Shown: positions 27,357-36,771, numbered from the stretch's first letter. The stretch: DNA of 64,000 nt from Fulverythrobacter ferritrahens (GCF_020539485.1 NZ_JACDXU010000003.1:62001-126000); one strand, 5' to 3'. A program made the numbers and translations. Notes: generated by a model not told the origin, from the sequence alone.

Positions 27357-27662
27357 TCATGCGCTGCTGCCCGAGAAGGTTGAAAAGGCGATCAGCAGGG
27401 CCACCAGGCCCGTGACGCAGGCCCCGATGAAGATCACTTCCCGGGGGCGCAGGCGGTTAAGATAGTGATCGCGGCAGAATTGCCGATATTTGCCCAGCAC
27501 CTCGTAATTCGAGGAAACCAGCGCGCAATCGAGCGAGGAGGCTTCCTTGCGGAAATAATGGAGCAGGCGCTCCAGCTCATCGCCCGTAAGGTCGGGATAG
27601 CGTTCGAGCAGTCGCTCGGCGGCCGCGCGCTTTTCAGCGGCGACGGGATTGTCGGAACTCAT
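27357..27662 (-). CDS. Hypothetical tail-anchored membrane protein
   Basis: 101 aa. The N-terminal two thirds are helical and charged (AAEKRAAAERLLERYPDLTG), resembling a small regulatory or adaptor domain. A single hydrophobic helix near the C-terminus (EVIFIGACVTGLVALLIAFS) suggests tail anchoring in the inner membrane. No family recognised. A clear terminator follows, supporting a real gene. Confidence 0.65.
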   Translation of the reverse strand: MSSDNPVAAEKRAAAERLLERYPDLTGDELERLLHYFRKEASSLDCALVSSNYEVLGKYRQFCRDHYLNRLRPREVIFIGACVTGLVALLIAFSTFSGSSA

Positions 27663-27724
27663 TTTTCATATCCTGTCCGGATGGAAACATCTGGCCGCGA
27701 CGATGTGTCGCGCCCGGTGACCGG

Positions 27725-28084
27725 TCAGGCGAAAGGCGGAGCCCGTGGGTTGAGAGGGGAAAGAGTGGTTTCCCAGAGCGGAGGGCCGCGCGGCGCCGGC
27801 TTGGGTGCGAAAGGCCGGGCTGGCTCGGCATTGGCGAGCGGCTGTAGTTCAACGCGGCAGGGTAGCGGAGCGCTGCGCGGTTCCTGAGGGACGGCCTGCC
27901 GGCGCTCTTCATTGCGGGAGGGGCAACTGACCGCCACTTCGGCAGTGGCCGAACTGAAGGCAGAGCCGCTGACGCGCTGCAAGGGCTGGTCCGACGGGAG
28001 AACGGCATGAATCGCTGCGACCAGCACCAGCAGGGTGCAGATCCAGCGCCATCCTCCGCGTTTCATGTCCATCGCCACGCTCAT
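27725..28084 (-). CDS. Hypothetical exported or membrane-anchored protein
   Basis: 119 aa from ATG at 28084. One hydrophobic N-terminal segment (WICTLLVLVAAIHAVLP) follows a basic start, then a Pro/Arg-rich chain with cysteines in VAVSCPSRNE and PLPCRVE. No known domain. Codon use fits the neighbourhood and the divergent partner begins 72 bases upstream. The ribosome site is weak, so the start is uncertain. Confidence 0.4.
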   Translation of the reverse strand: MSVAMDMKRGGWRWICTLLVLVAAIHAVLPSDQPLQRVSGSAFSSATAEVAVSCPSRNEERRQAVPQEPRSAPLPCRVELQPLANAEPARPFAPKPAPRGPPLWETTLSPLNPRAPPFA

Positions 28085-28156
28085 AACCTGTCCAGCTAGG
28101 GGTTCGGCACCGGTTTTGCCAGTGTCGCGCATTTTGCGGCATGCTATCCTTGGATC

Positions 28157-28717
28157 ATGCCAGCCTTTTTCTTCGCCCTGCTTGCCACATTCCTTGCCGC
28201 TACCGGTGGACGCGACCAGCGGATAGTCAGCGTGCTGGCGCGCAGGCTGGGCGCCAATAGCCCCCTGCTGGTCGCAGGATGGATCGCCAGCATCGCGACC
28301 GCCGCGATTGCCGCTTTTGCCGGAGCGGCCCTGGCCCAACTGATGCCGCCGGGAGGCAAGGCGATGTTCGTCGCACTTGCGCTGCTGCTTGGCGCGGGGG
28401 AACTGGCCTGGCCGGTCCGCCCGCGGGAGCCGGCGGAACCGACGCGCTCTCTGGTTGCCATCACGCTGGTGATTGCCGCGCGGCAATTGGTGGATGCCGC
28501 CCGCTTCCTGATCGTCGCCTTCGCGGCCTCCGCCGGATCGCCCGGCCTTGCAGGCGCCGGGGGGGCGCTGGGCGGCGGGGCTGCGCTGACCCTGGCATGG
28601 GCGATGTCGGGACAGATGGAGGCGCGTTTGCCGCTTGCGTCCATACGCCTTTCGATAGCGGCGGCGATGCTGCTGGCGGCAGTCTGGACGGGGCTGGCTG
28701 CGCGCGGAATTGTGTGA
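28157..28717 (+). CDS. Six-helix membrane protein, distantly like TMEM165/GDT1 (UPF0016)
   Basis: 186 aa, almost entirely hydrophobic, with two similar halves of about three helices each. The first helix is followed by ATGGRDQRIV, a possible degenerate form of the EXGDK(T/S) motif of GDT1 ion transporters. The second half has VIAARQLVDAARF at the same place. The acidic residue expected in the motif is missing, so cation transport is doubtful. Membrane location is secure; the family link is not. Confidence 0.6.
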   Translation: MPAFFFALLATFLAATGGRDQRIVSVLARRLGANSPLLVAGWIASIATAAIAAFAGAALAQLMPPGGKAMFVALALLLGAGELAWPVRPREPAEPTRSLVAITLVIAARQLVDAARFLIVAFAASAGSPGLAGAGGALGGGAALTLAWAMSGQMEARLPLASIRLSIAAAMLLAAVWTGLAARGIV

Positions 28718-28915
28718 GCCGCGGCGCCGGAACCTTGCAGGCCATTCGCGCGTTGCGGGTGTATCGAAAGGTGTCCTTACGAAGCCCCCAAGCCACCCCA
28801 ATCAGGGCGACCGGGTAAACCGCTCCGCCTGGCCCTTTGGATCCTGGACAGCGGGGCCGCTGCGGCTATGCCGTGGCGGCCTTTCCGTTGGGCGCCGGTC
28901 TGCTAGATTAACCTC

Positions 28916-29536
28916 ATGAATCGCCCCGAAATCATCTCTGGCGCGGATGATCGCGCCATTGCCCTGTGGCTCTATCAGTGGATCGAGGAAGCTCTGGCGG
29001 CGGGGAGCGGGTACATTGCCATCACCGTTCCGGGAGGATCGACGCCGTTCCCCATTCTCGAACAACTGGCCGCCCTGCCGCTGGACTGGGCGCGGGTGGA
29101 GGTGTGGCCGGGGGATGACCGGCTGGTGCCGGAAGAGCACCCTGCCAGCAATGTCGGCCGCATCCGCGCGCTGCTGGCGCCGGCAGGCGCGCAGGTCACG
29201 GCGCTGACGCTGGAGAGCGAGCCGCCGCATTTCGCGCTGGCCTGGCTGGGCATGGGCGGGGATGGGCACATCGCTTCCCTGTTCCCCAACACCGATCCCA
29301 GGGTGGACGATCCTTTGAAAGTGCGCCGCCTCACCCCCGATCCGCTTCCGCCCGAGGCGCCGTTCGACCGCGTGAGTCTGACCATTCCCGCGCTGCTCGA
29401 TGCCGATCGGATTCTGTTCGTCATCCGGGGCGAGGACAAGCGCGCCCTGTTCGAGGCGGCTGCCGCTGGCGAGAGCGATCTGCCGGTGGCGCGGCTGCTT
29501 TCCGCGGCACGCCAGCCCGTCACATGCTTCACCTGA
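28916..29536 (+). CDS. pgl: 6-phosphogluconolactonase
   Basis: 206 aa. Motifs of the DevB/Pgl family are visible: ITVPGGSTPFPILEQL, VEVWPGDDRLVPEEHPASN and LGMGGDGHIASLFPN. It hydrolyses 6-phosphogluconolactone in the pentose phosphate and Entner-Doudoroff routes. It is slightly shorter than the common 230 aa, with no motif missing. The end overlaps the start of the Nudix gene by 13 bases. zwf and edd are not adjacent. Confidence 0.88.
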   Translation: MNRPEIISGADDRAIALWLYQWIEEALAAGSGYIAITVPGGSTPFPILEQLAALPLDWARVEVWPGDDRLVPEEHPASNVGRIRALLAPAGAQVTALTLESEPPHFALAWLGMGGDGHIASLFPNTDPRVDDPLKVRRLTPDPLPPEAPFDRVSLTIPALLDADRILFVIRGEDKRALFEAAAAGESDLPVARLLSAARQPVTCFT

Positions 29537-29982
29537 TTCCCGCGCCGCTCCACCGGATGGGGCTGCGGCTGGCGCATGAACTGCGCAAGGTCTGGTGGCG
29601 GCTGGCCCGCCCGCAGCTCTGCGGGGTGAATGTGCTGCTGCTGGATGACGGGGGAAAGGTGCTGCTGGTGCGTCATGCCTATGGTTCCGGCAAATGGACC
29701 CTGCCGGGCGGCGGCCTGAAGCGCGAGGAACTGCCCGAACCGGCGGCCCGCAGGGAGATTGCGGAGGAACTGGGCTGCGCGGTGGAAAGCCTGGTGCCGC
29801 TGGGCGTCAACCGCCGGATGCTTCACGGGGCGCCTTGCGTGAGCCATATCTATTCCGCCCGGCTGGCAGGCACCCTGCGCCCCGATCAGCGGGAGATCAC
29901 ACAGGCGCGCTTCTTTGCGCCCGATGATCTTCCGCAGGATCGTATCGCGCTGGTGGATGCGGTGCTGGAGATGATGACCTAG
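29524..29982 (+). CDS. Nudix hydrolase
   Basis: 152 aa. The Nudix box is complete (GLKREELPEPAARREIAEEL), preceded by YGSGKWTLPGGG. The N-terminal 30 residues are basic and aromatic (LAHELRKVWWRLARP) and may associate with the membrane. It hydrolyses an unknown nucleoside-diphosphate derivative. Overlap with pgl implies co-translation. The stop overlaps the dinB stop tail to tail. Confidence 0.88.
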   Translation: MLHLIPAPLHRMGLRLAHELRKVWWRLARPQLCGVNVLLLDDGGKVLLVRHAYGSGKWTLPGGGLKREELPEPAARREIAEELGCAVESLVPLGVNRRMLHGAPCVSHIYSARLAGTLRPDQREITQARFFAPDDLPQDRIALVDAVLEMMT

Positions 29983-31094
29983 AGAAGCGAAAGCTGCGCC
30001 ATGTCCTTCTGCGGTTTCTCCGCATCTTCCCCCTCCAGTGCGGAGAGCGTGAGGCCCATCAGCCGTGCGGGAAGCGGCAGAGGCAGCATTTCGTCCAGCA
30101 GATCGTGCCCCAGCTTTACGAACTCCGCCTTGCCGCTGACGAAATGGGGCAGCGAACGGGCGCGCGTGACGATGCGGAAGTCCGTGAAGCGCAGCTTCAG
30201 TGTAACGGTGCGTCCGCGCGCCTCAGCTTCTTCAATTCGCCCCCACACGATGTCGGCGATCCGGTCCAGCGTTTCGTGCAGGGCATGTCCGGCGGAAATG
30301 TCGCCCATGAAGGTCCGCTCTCCGCCCAGGGATTTGCGGGGGCGGTTGGCCCTTACCGGCCGCAGATCGATGCCGCGCGCGGCGCGATAGAGATAATCGG
30401 CGAAGCTGCCGAAATTGGCTTTGAGGAAGGCGATGTCCTTTTCGCGCAGATCCGCCCCCGTCTCGATCCCCAGCCTGGCCATCTTCTCCGCGCCGCGCGG
30501 GCCGACCCCGTGGAAGCGGCGGACTGGCAGGCCGGCGACAAAGCCCGCGCCCTGGCCGGGCCGGATCACGCAGATGCCGTCCGGCTTGTTCTGGTCGCTC
30601 GCCAGCTTTGCCAGGAACTTGTTGTAACTCACGCCCGCACTCGCGGTGAGCCCGGTTTCCTTGCGGATGCGCTGGCGGATCAGTTCGGCAATGCGGGTGG
30701 CCGATCCGATGCCCTTCAGATCCTCCGTCACGTCGAGATAGGCCTCATCGAGGCTCAGCGGTTCGACATGGGGCGTGTAGTCCCGAAAGATCGCGCGGAT
30801 CTGTTGCGATACTTCGCGATAGACATCGAAACGCGGCTTGCGGAAGATCAGGCCGGGGCACAATTGCTGCGCGCGCAGGGAAGGCATGGCGGAACGCACG
30901 CCGAACTTGCGGGCCTCGTAACTGGCGGCGGCCACTACGCCGCGCCCGGTGGCCCCGCCCACCGCCACGGGCTTGCCGCGCAGATCGGGATCGTCGCGCT
31001 GTTCCACGCTGGCGAAGAAGGCATCCATGTCGACATGGATGATCTTGCGCAGGCCCGGCGCGGCGTCTTCATCCTCGGTTTCGTCAGCATGCAT
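29979..31094 (-). CDS. dinB: DNA polymerase IV (DinB)
   Basis: 371 aa Y-family polymerase. Palm motifs are visible: HVDMDAFFASVEQRDDP at about 20-36 and LSLDEAYLDVTEDL near 120. The helix-hairpin-helix region has VRRFHGVGPRGAEKMARLG. The C-terminus, SLL, is not a canonical beta-clamp motif, although MAQLSLL close to the end resembles QLSLL. It performs error-prone translesion synthesis. No LexA box was identified. Confidence 0.93.
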   Translation of the reverse strand: MHADETEDEDAAPGLRKIIHVDMDAFFASVEQRDDPDLRGKPVAVGGATGRGVVAAASYEARKFGVRSAMPSLRAQQLCPGLIFRKPRFDVYREVSQQIRAIFRDYTPHVEPLSLDEAYLDVTEDLKGIGSATRIAELIRQRIRKETGLTASAGVSYNKFLAKLASDQNKPDGICVIRPGQGAGFVAGLPVRRFHGVGPRGAEKMARLGIETGADLREKDIAFLKANFGSFADYLYRAARGIDLRPVRANRPRKSLGGERTFMGDISAGHALHETLDRIADIVWGRIEEAEARGRTVTLKLRFTDFRIVTRARSLPHFVSGKAEFVKLGHDLLDEMLPLPLPARLMGLTLSALEGEDAEKPQKDMAQLSLL

Positions 31095-31243
31095 GGCTTG
31101 CCCGAAGGATACGCCGCTCGCGCCGGATCGTCACCCCCCGTCCGTCGCGGCGAAGCGGGGATAATGCGCGGACAGGAAATTTTGTTAGCACATGCAGCAA
31201 TTCTCGCTGGCCATGAAAGGCGAGACCGGGCTAGGGGCGCGGC

Positions 31244-32503
31244 ATGGGCAAGTCTATCAAATTTTCCCCGCCGCGCGAGCTGGGTCGCACCGAGCTGGTG
31301 GTTATCACCGCCATGCTCATGGCGCTGCACGCCCTCGCGATTGACGGCATGCTGCCCGCGCTGGACGAGATCGCGGGCGACTTCGGCGTTCTGGACGCCA
31401 ATAAGCGGCAATATATCGTTGGGCTGTTCCTGCTCTCCACCGGGGCGGGCACATTGATTCCCGGCCTTCTGGCGGACCGTTTCGGCCGCAAGAAGCTGCT
31501 GATGATCTCGCTGGCCTGTTATGTGGTGTTCGGCATCGGCTGCGCTTTCGTGACCAGCTTCAATCAGCTCGTGGCGATGCGCATCCTGCAGGGGCTGGGC
31601 TCGGCGGGCCTGATGGTGCTGCCCGGCGCGATCATTCGCGATCAGTTCGAAGGGGACCGCATGGCGCGCGTCTTCTCGCTGATCTCGGCCGTGTTCATCA
31701 CCGTGCCGGTGGTGGCCCCCACGCTGGGGCAGCTGGTGCTGGAAGTGGCGGGCTGGCGCTGGATCTTCGTGGGGCTGAGCCTCATGGGCGTGGTGATGAT
31801 CGTGTGGGCGGCCATCCGCCTGCCGGAAACGCTGCATCCCGAATTCCGGCAGGAAATCCGCCCGAAAATCCTGGGCCGCAACATGGTGATCGCCGCCACC
31901 TCGCGTGAGGCGTTCGGCTATGTGCTGGGCTCCGGGCTGGTGATCGGCACGGTCTTCGGCTACGTCAATTCCGCCCAGCAGCTGGTGGGCGAGCATTTCG
32001 GCGCGGGGGAAGCATTCCCCTATATCTTCGGGGCGACGGCGGCGACCATGGCGGTATCCAGCATCGTCAATTCACGCATCGTGGAGCGTTTCGGCGCTCG
32101 CCGCGTGAGCCATGCGGGCCTGCTGATCTTCATTCTGGTGAGCACGTTGCAGGTCTGGGTGTCTCACTCGTCCCACAGCGACTCGCTGCTGTGGTTCCTG
32201 CCGCTGATGGCGTGCAACCTTGCCCTGCTGGGCTTCCTCGGTGCCAATTTCGGCTCCATTGCGATGCAGCCCTTTGCCGAGATCGCAGGTGCGGCCAGCT
32301 CGATCCAGGCCTTCGTGCGCATGGTATTGGCTTCGGTGATCGGCATCGTGATCGGGCAGAGTTACGATGGCACCGCCCGTCCGCTCGCCTGGGCACTGTT
32401 GAGCGCCGGCGCGCTGGCGCTGGTGCTGGTAATGTTCAGCGAAAAGGGCCGCCTGTTCCGCCGCCTGCATGCGCGGCCGGTTCCGCCGGTGACGATTCAC
32501 TGA
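31244..32503 (+). CDS. MFS multidrug transporter, Bcr/CflA type
   Basis: 419 aa with twelve predicted helices. MFS signature LLADRFGRKKLLMI follows helix 2, and the Bcr/CflA block DGMLPALDEIAGDFGV lies at the first periplasmic loop. Motif C-like GQLVLEVAGWRWIF lies in helix 5. It probably exports drugs or toxic aromatics by proton antiport. glpD follows after 27 bases, so the two may be co-transcribed although unrelated in function. Confidence 0.87.
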   Translation: MGKSIKFSPPRELGRTELVVITAMLMALHALAIDGMLPALDEIAGDFGVLDANKRQYIVGLFLLSTGAGTLIPGLLADRFGRKKLLMISLACYVVFGIGCAFVTSFNQLVAMRILQGLGSAGLMVLPGAIIRDQFEGDRMARVFSLISAVFITVPVVAPTLGQLVLEVAGWRWIFVGLSLMGVVMIVWAAIRLPETLHPEFRQEIRPKILGRNMVIAATSREAFGYVLGSGLVIGTVFGYVNSAQQLVGEHFGAGEAFPYIFGATAATMAVSSIVNSRIVERFGARRVSHAGLLIFILVSTLQVWVSHSSHSDSLLWFLPLMACNLALLGFLGANFGSIAMQPFAEIAGAASSIQAFVRMVLASVIGIVIGQSYDGTARPLAWALLSAGALALVLVMFSEKGRLFRRLHARPVPPVTIH

Positions 32504-32530
32504 TGGCAGGCCATTGATGGCAGACGCGGG

Positions 32531-34003
32531 ATGACCGGGCCGTTCGACCTCATCGTCATTGGCGGCGGGGTCAACGGCGCGGGGATCGCGCGTGATGCCC
32601 AAGGACGAGGTGCCCGGGTTCTCCTGCTGGAGGCGCGGGACTTGGCCAGCGGCACGTCCAGCGCCAGTACCAAGCTGGTCCATGGCGGGCTGCGTTATCT
32701 CGAATATTACGAATTCGCCCTGGTGCGAGAGGCCCTGCACGAGCGGGAAGTGCTATGGGCCATTGCCCCGCATATCATCCGCCCCATGCGCTTCGTGCTG
32801 CCCTGGATGCCCCATCTGCGCCCGCGCTGGATGCTGCGGCTGGGGCTGTTCCTCTATGACCATATCGGCGGGCGAAAGCGCCTGCCCGCCGCCGATACGA
32901 TCCGATTGCACAATCACCTGGCGGGCGCGGCGCTGGACCCGGCGCTGGATTGGGGTTTCGAATATTCGGATGGCTGGGTGGACGATGCCCGGCTGGTCGT
33001 CCTGAACGCGCTCGATGCGGCGGAACGCGGGGCGGAAATCCGCACGCGCACGCCCGCCACGGCGATCAGGCGGGAAGGCGAATTATGGGCGGTGGAAACT
33101 CCCGCCGGAACCTTCCACGGCCGTGCGCTGGTGAATGCCGCGGGGCCGGGAGCGGACGATGTGGCGCGGCTCACCGGGCAGGCCCCCGGCTTCTCGCTGC
33201 GGCGAGTGCGCGGATCGCATATCGTGACGCGCCGCCTGTTCGACCATGATTACGCCTATATCTTCCAGCTGCCCGATACGCGCATCTGCTTTGCCATTCC
33301 CTATGAGCGGGACTTCACCCTGATCGGCACGACCGATCGGGATCATGAGGGCCCGCTGGACCGGATCGAGGCTTCGCAGGACGAGGTTGAATATCTGTGC
33401 GAGGCGGCGAGCCGATATTTCGCGAAGCCCGTGACCCCGGCTGACGTCGTGTGGACCTATTCGGGCGTGCGCGCGCTGGTGGACGATGGATCGGGCAGGC
33501 CGGAGGCGGCGACACGCGGCTATCGCCTGCCCATTTCCCCGCCGGAAGAAGGCGCGCCCTTGCTCGATGTGTTCGGGGGCAAGATCACATCCTATCGCCA
33601 TTTGTCCGAAGCCGCAGTGGATGAACTCGCTCAGCGCGTTCCGGCCCTGTCCGGCCCGGCATGGACGGCCCATGCGCCTCTGCCGGGCGGGGATTTCCCG
33701 CTGGAGGGGCAAGCGGCGCTGGCGGCTGACCTGAAGCAGGGGCACCCGTTTCTTTCGCTGGCGGAGGCGACGCGTATCGCCCGCGCCTATGGCACCAGAG
33801 CCGAACGCTGGCTGAGCAAGGCACGGGGGTGGAGCGATCTCGGTCGCCATTTCGGCGCGGGGCTGAGCGAGGCGGAAGTTGCCTATCTGCGCGAAGTGGA
33901 ATGGGCACGGACTGCCGAGGACGTGCTGTGGCGACGTAGCAAGCTGGGCCTGCATATGAGCGAGGCCGAGCGGACGAGCGTGGCGGAATATATGGGCGGG
34001 TAG
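32531..34003 (+). CDS. glpD: Glycerol-3-phosphate dehydrogenase (FAD)
   Basis: 490 aa. N-terminal FAD site DLIVIGGGVNGAGIARDAQG, STKLVHGGLRYLEYYEF, and the C-terminal DAO_C domain with ARAYGTRAERWL. It oxidises glycerol 3-phosphate to dihydroxyacetone phosphate at the membrane and passes electrons to quinone. Normal length. No glpK, glpF or glpR is adjacent. A bidirectional hairpin follows. Confidence 0.93.
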   Translation: MTGPFDLIVIGGGVNGAGIARDAQGRGARVLLLEARDLASGTSSASTKLVHGGLRYLEYYEFALVREALHEREVLWAIAPHIIRPMRFVLPWMPHLRPRWMLRLGLFLYDHIGGRKRLPAADTIRLHNHLAGAALDPALDWGFEYSDGWVDDARLVVLNALDAAERGAEIRTRTPATAIRREGELWAVETPAGTFHGRALVNAAGPGADDVARLTGQAPGFSLRRVRGSHIVTRRLFDHDYAYIFQLPDTRICFAIPYERDFTLIGTTDRDHEGPLDRIEASQDEVEYLCEAASRYFAKPVTPADVVWTYSGVRALVDDGSGRPEAATRGYRLPISPPEEGAPLLDVFGGKITSYRHLSEAAVDELAQRVPALSGPAWTAHAPLPGGDFPLEGQAALAADLKQGHPFLSLAEATRIARAYGTRAERWLSKARGWSDLGRHFGAGLSEAEVAYLREVEWARTAEDVLWRRSKLGLHMSEAERTSVAEYMGG

Positions 34004-34026
34004 ATCCTCCCCCTTGGGGGAGGATC
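34003..34026. terminator. Bidirectional terminator between glpD and the MFS gene
   Basis: Perfect 11-bp stem GATCCTCCCCC-TT-GGGGGAGGATC between two convergent genes. No T-run follows, so termination strength is uncertain. The sequence belongs to the same CCTCCCC hairpin type as a repeat inside the mutase gene. Confidence 0.6.
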
Positions 34027-34033
34027 GAAGCTG

Positions 34034-35653
34034 TCACCCCTCGTGATCGATCTTCCGCTGGAAGGTCTCGGGCAGCCACAATAGCCCCACCACCAGCGTC
34101 AGCACGGCGACGCCCACCGGATACCACAGGCCTGCATAGATATTCCCCGTCGCTGCCACGCAGGCAAAGGCGATGGTGGGCAGGAAGCCGCCGAACCAGC
34201 CATTGCCGATGTGATAGGGCAGGCTCATCGCGGTGTAGCGGATGCGGCTGGGGAACAGTTCCACCAGCAGGGCCGCGATCGGGCCGTAGACCATGGTCAC
34301 CAGCAGAACGAGCGCGGTGAGGATGGCAATCACCAGCGGAGTATTGGTGCGCGCCGGGTCCGCCTGCGCGGGATAGCCCGCCTGCGCCACCGCAATGGTC
34401 AGCCGCTCGCCATAGCTTTCGAGGTCGTCCGCAGGCACGGTGACGCCGCCGATACTCGTCTCGCCGCTGCCATTGGCGGCGTTCTCATAGGGAATGCCTG
34501 CCTTGGCCAGCGTTGACTTCGCAATGTCGCATGCAGTGGTGTTGAAATTGGTCTTGCCAATGGGGTCGAACTGGACCGAGCAGGTCGCCGGATCGGCATG
34601 GACCACCACCGGGGCTTCCGCTTGCGCTTCCGCCAGCGCCGGATTGGCGGCGGCGGTCAGCGCGCCGAATAGCGGGAAATAGAGCACTGCCGCCAGCGCG
34701 CAGCCCGCCATGATGATCGGCTTTCGCCCGATCCGGTCACTCAGCCAGCCGAAGAACACGAAGAAGGGCGTGCCGATGGCCAATGCGGCGGCGATCAGGA
34801 TGTTGGCGGTGGAGCCTTCAACCTTCAGGATCTTTTCGAGGTAGAACAGCGCGTAGAACTGGCCCGTGTACCAGACCACCGCCTGCCCGGCGACCGCGCC
34901 CAGCAGCGCGATCAGCACGATGCGCAGGTTCTTCCAATTGCCGAATGCCTCGGTCAGCGGGGCCTTTGACGTTGTGCCGTCAGCCTTCATCTTCTGATAG
35001 ACCGGGCTCTCGTTGAGCTGGAGCCTGATCCACAGCGAGACGACCAGCAGCAGCGCCGAGGCAAAGAAAGGCAGGCGCCAGCCCCAGCTGGCGAAGGCTT
35101 CCTCTCCCATCGCCTCGCGCGTGCCGATCACCACCAGCAGGCTGGCGAACAGGCCCAGGGTCGCGGTGGTCTGGATGAAGCTGGTATAGAAGCCGCGTTT
35201 CCCCTCCGGCGCATGTTCCGCCACATAGGTCGCCGCGCCGCCATATTGCCCGCCCAGCGCCAGCCCTTGCAGCAGGCGGAGCGCCACCAGCATCAGCGGC
35301 GCGGCCACGCCCACGCTGGCATAGGATGGCAGCAGGCCGACCGCGAAGGTGGATGCGCCCATGATCCCCATGGTGACGAGGAAGGTGTTCTTGCGCCCCA
35401 CAAGGTCGCCCACTCGCCCGAAAACCAGCGCGCCGAAGGGCCGCACGGCAAAGCCCGCGGCAAAGGCGGCAAGGGCCAGGATGAAAGCGGTGGTTTCGTT
35501 GACGCCGGAAAAGAACTGGGCCGAAATGATCGTGGCCAGCAGCCCGTAGAGATAGAAATCATACCATTCGAACACCGTGCCGAGCGACGATGCCGCGATC
35601 ACTTTCCACTCGGTCTTCCGGACCTGCGCCTGTTCGGCACCGGGTTCTTCCAT
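34034..35653 (-). CDS. MFS transporter of the metabolite:H+ symporter type with a large loop
   Basis: 539 aa. The N-terminal region reads VFEWYDFYLYG, typical of the MHS branch (ShiA/ProP-like), with GRVGDLVGRKNTF after helix 2 and RLLQGLALGGQYGGA. Between helices about residues 335-435 lies a soluble insert of about 100 residues with two cysteines (PATCSVQF and TTACDIAK), probably periplasmic and disulfide-linked. Such proteins take up organic acids or osmolytes; the substrate is unknown. ATG at 35653 has GGGGAGAAGG upstream; the longer frame to 35872 has no such site. Confidence 0.87.
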   Translation of the reverse strand: MEEPGAEQAQVRKTEWKVIAASSLGTVFEWYDFYLYGLLATIISAQFFSGVNETTAFILALAAFAAGFAVRPFGALVFGRVGDLVGRKNTFLVTMGIMGASTFAVGLLPSYASVGVAAPLMLVALRLLQGLALGGQYGGAATYVAEHAPEGKRGFYTSFIQTTATLGLFASLLVVIGTREAMGEEAFASWGWRLPFFASALLLVVSLWIRLQLNESPVYQKMKADGTTSKAPLTEAFGNWKNLRIVLIALLGAVAGQAVVWYTGQFYALFYLEKILKVEGSTANILIAAALAIGTPFFVFFGWLSDRIGRKPIIMAGCALAAVLYFPLFGALTAAANPALAEAQAEAPVVVHADPATCSVQFDPIGKTNFNTTACDIAKSTLAKAGIPYENAANGSGETSIGGVTVPADDLESYGERLTIAVAQAGYPAQADPARTNTPLVIAILTALVLLVTMVYGPIAALLVELFPSRIRYTAMSLPYHIGNGWFGGFLPTIAFACVAATGNIYAGLWYPVGVAVLTLVVGLLWLPETFQRKIDHEG

Positions 35654-35721
35654 GTCCTTCTCCCCTGTATATTTTGCGGGGAGACTGCCCCGAAGGGGGC
35701 GGGTAGGCAAGCGGGGTTTGG

Positions 35722-36675
35722 TCAGCCTGCCGGGCGGGCCATGGCGGCCAGCTGGCGGCGGTTCCACTTGGGCAGACTTGCGATTTTCGGCGGCGGCATC
35801 AGGGCTGCGGCAAGTCCTTTGGCCACGAAGCCCAACTTGGCCCGGCCGGAAGTATGGACCCGCTCGTCCCACGCGGCCTCGCCCCGGCGGCCGACTTCGA
35901 TGGCGATTGCGCCATAGATGCCGGCGGCGGAGAGGATCGCCCAGCGCTCGCGGAACCCCAGCTGCGCCGCCCCGATGCGCGATGCCTGCTCATGCTCTTT
36001 GGAGAGCGTTACCAGCCGCACGGCAAGTTCGGCCAGGGCGGCGCGGTGCCGGGGCGCCATGATCTCGCTTTCGGGAATGTTCTTTTCGGCCAGCCATTCG
36101 GCGGGCAGGTAGCAGCGCCCCGCTTCGGCATCCTCGGCGATGTCGCGGGCGATATTGGCCAGCTGGAAGGCAAGCCCAAGGTCGCAGGCACGGTCCAGCA
36201 CGTCGTCGCGCCGCGCGGGCACGCCCATGACCACGGCCATCATAACGCCCACTGCGCCTGCCACATGAAAGCAATAGCGCATCATGTCGCCTTCGCTCTG
36301 CGGGCGCCAGCCATCGGCATCCAGCGCGAAACCGGCGATCACGTCTTCTGCCATGGCGGGCGTGATCCCGCATTCATGGGCGACGAGGCCGAAAGCGTCG
36401 AAACAGGGATCGCCCGTGGGTTCCCCCGCAAAAGCCTTGGCCGTCAGGGCGCGGATCTCCGCCAGCCGATCATGCGCGCCGGCCTGATCGCCCAGCGTGC
36501 CGCCCATATCCTGCGCGTCGGCCAGATCGTCGCAGCGGCGACACCAGGCATAGAGCAGCCACACGCGTTCGCGCGTGGTGCGGCCGAACAGCGTGCTGGC
36601 GGCGGCGAAGCTTTTGGACCCTTCGCGGATCGTGTCGCGCGCATGGGCGACGAGGGTCGGGCGATCAAAAGTCAT
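35722..36675 (-). CDS. crtB: Phytoene synthase
   Basis: 317 aa, squalene/phytoene synthase family. The two Asp-rich motifs are present: WCRRCDDLADAQD and NIARDIAEDAEAGRCYLP. It condenses two geranylgeranyl diphosphates to phytoene. The ATG lies inside the left arm of a repeat element, and no ribosome site precedes it, only CGCTCCTCGCA. The N-terminal residues still match the family, so the start seems right. Last gene of the crtY-crtI-hypothetical-LOG-crtB series. Confidence 0.92.
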   Translation of the reverse strand: MTFDRPTLVAHARDTIREGSKSFAAASTLFGRTTRERVWLLYAWCRRCDDLADAQDMGGTLGDQAGAHDRLAEIRALTAKAFAGEPTGDPCFDAFGLVAHECGITPAMAEDVIAGFALDADGWRPQSEGDMMRYCFHVAGAVGVMMAVVMGVPARRDDVLDRACDLGLAFQLANIARDIAEDAEAGRCYLPAEWLAEKNIPESEIMAPRHRAALAELAVRLVTLSKEHEQASRIGAAQLGFRERWAILSAAGIYGAIAIEVGRRGEAAWDERVHTSGRAKLGFVAKGLAAALMPPPKIASLPKWNRRQLAAMARPAG

Positions 36676-36762
36676 TGCGAGGAGCGGAGCGACGAAGCAA
36701 TCCAGGGCCGCCTGTAACTGCCCTCTGGATTGCCGCGGGGCCTTCAGCCCCTCGCAATGACG
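36671..36762. repeat. Dispersed repeat at the crtB start codon
   Basis: Outer inverted repeat GTCATTGCGAGG (from 36671) and CCTCGCAATGAC (to about 36761) encloses AGCAATCCAGGG and CTCTGGATTGCC arms. The element fills the 96-base gap between the LOG gene and crtB, and its end supplies the crtB ATG. Confidence 0.8.
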
Positions 36763-36771
36763 AAAAGGAAC

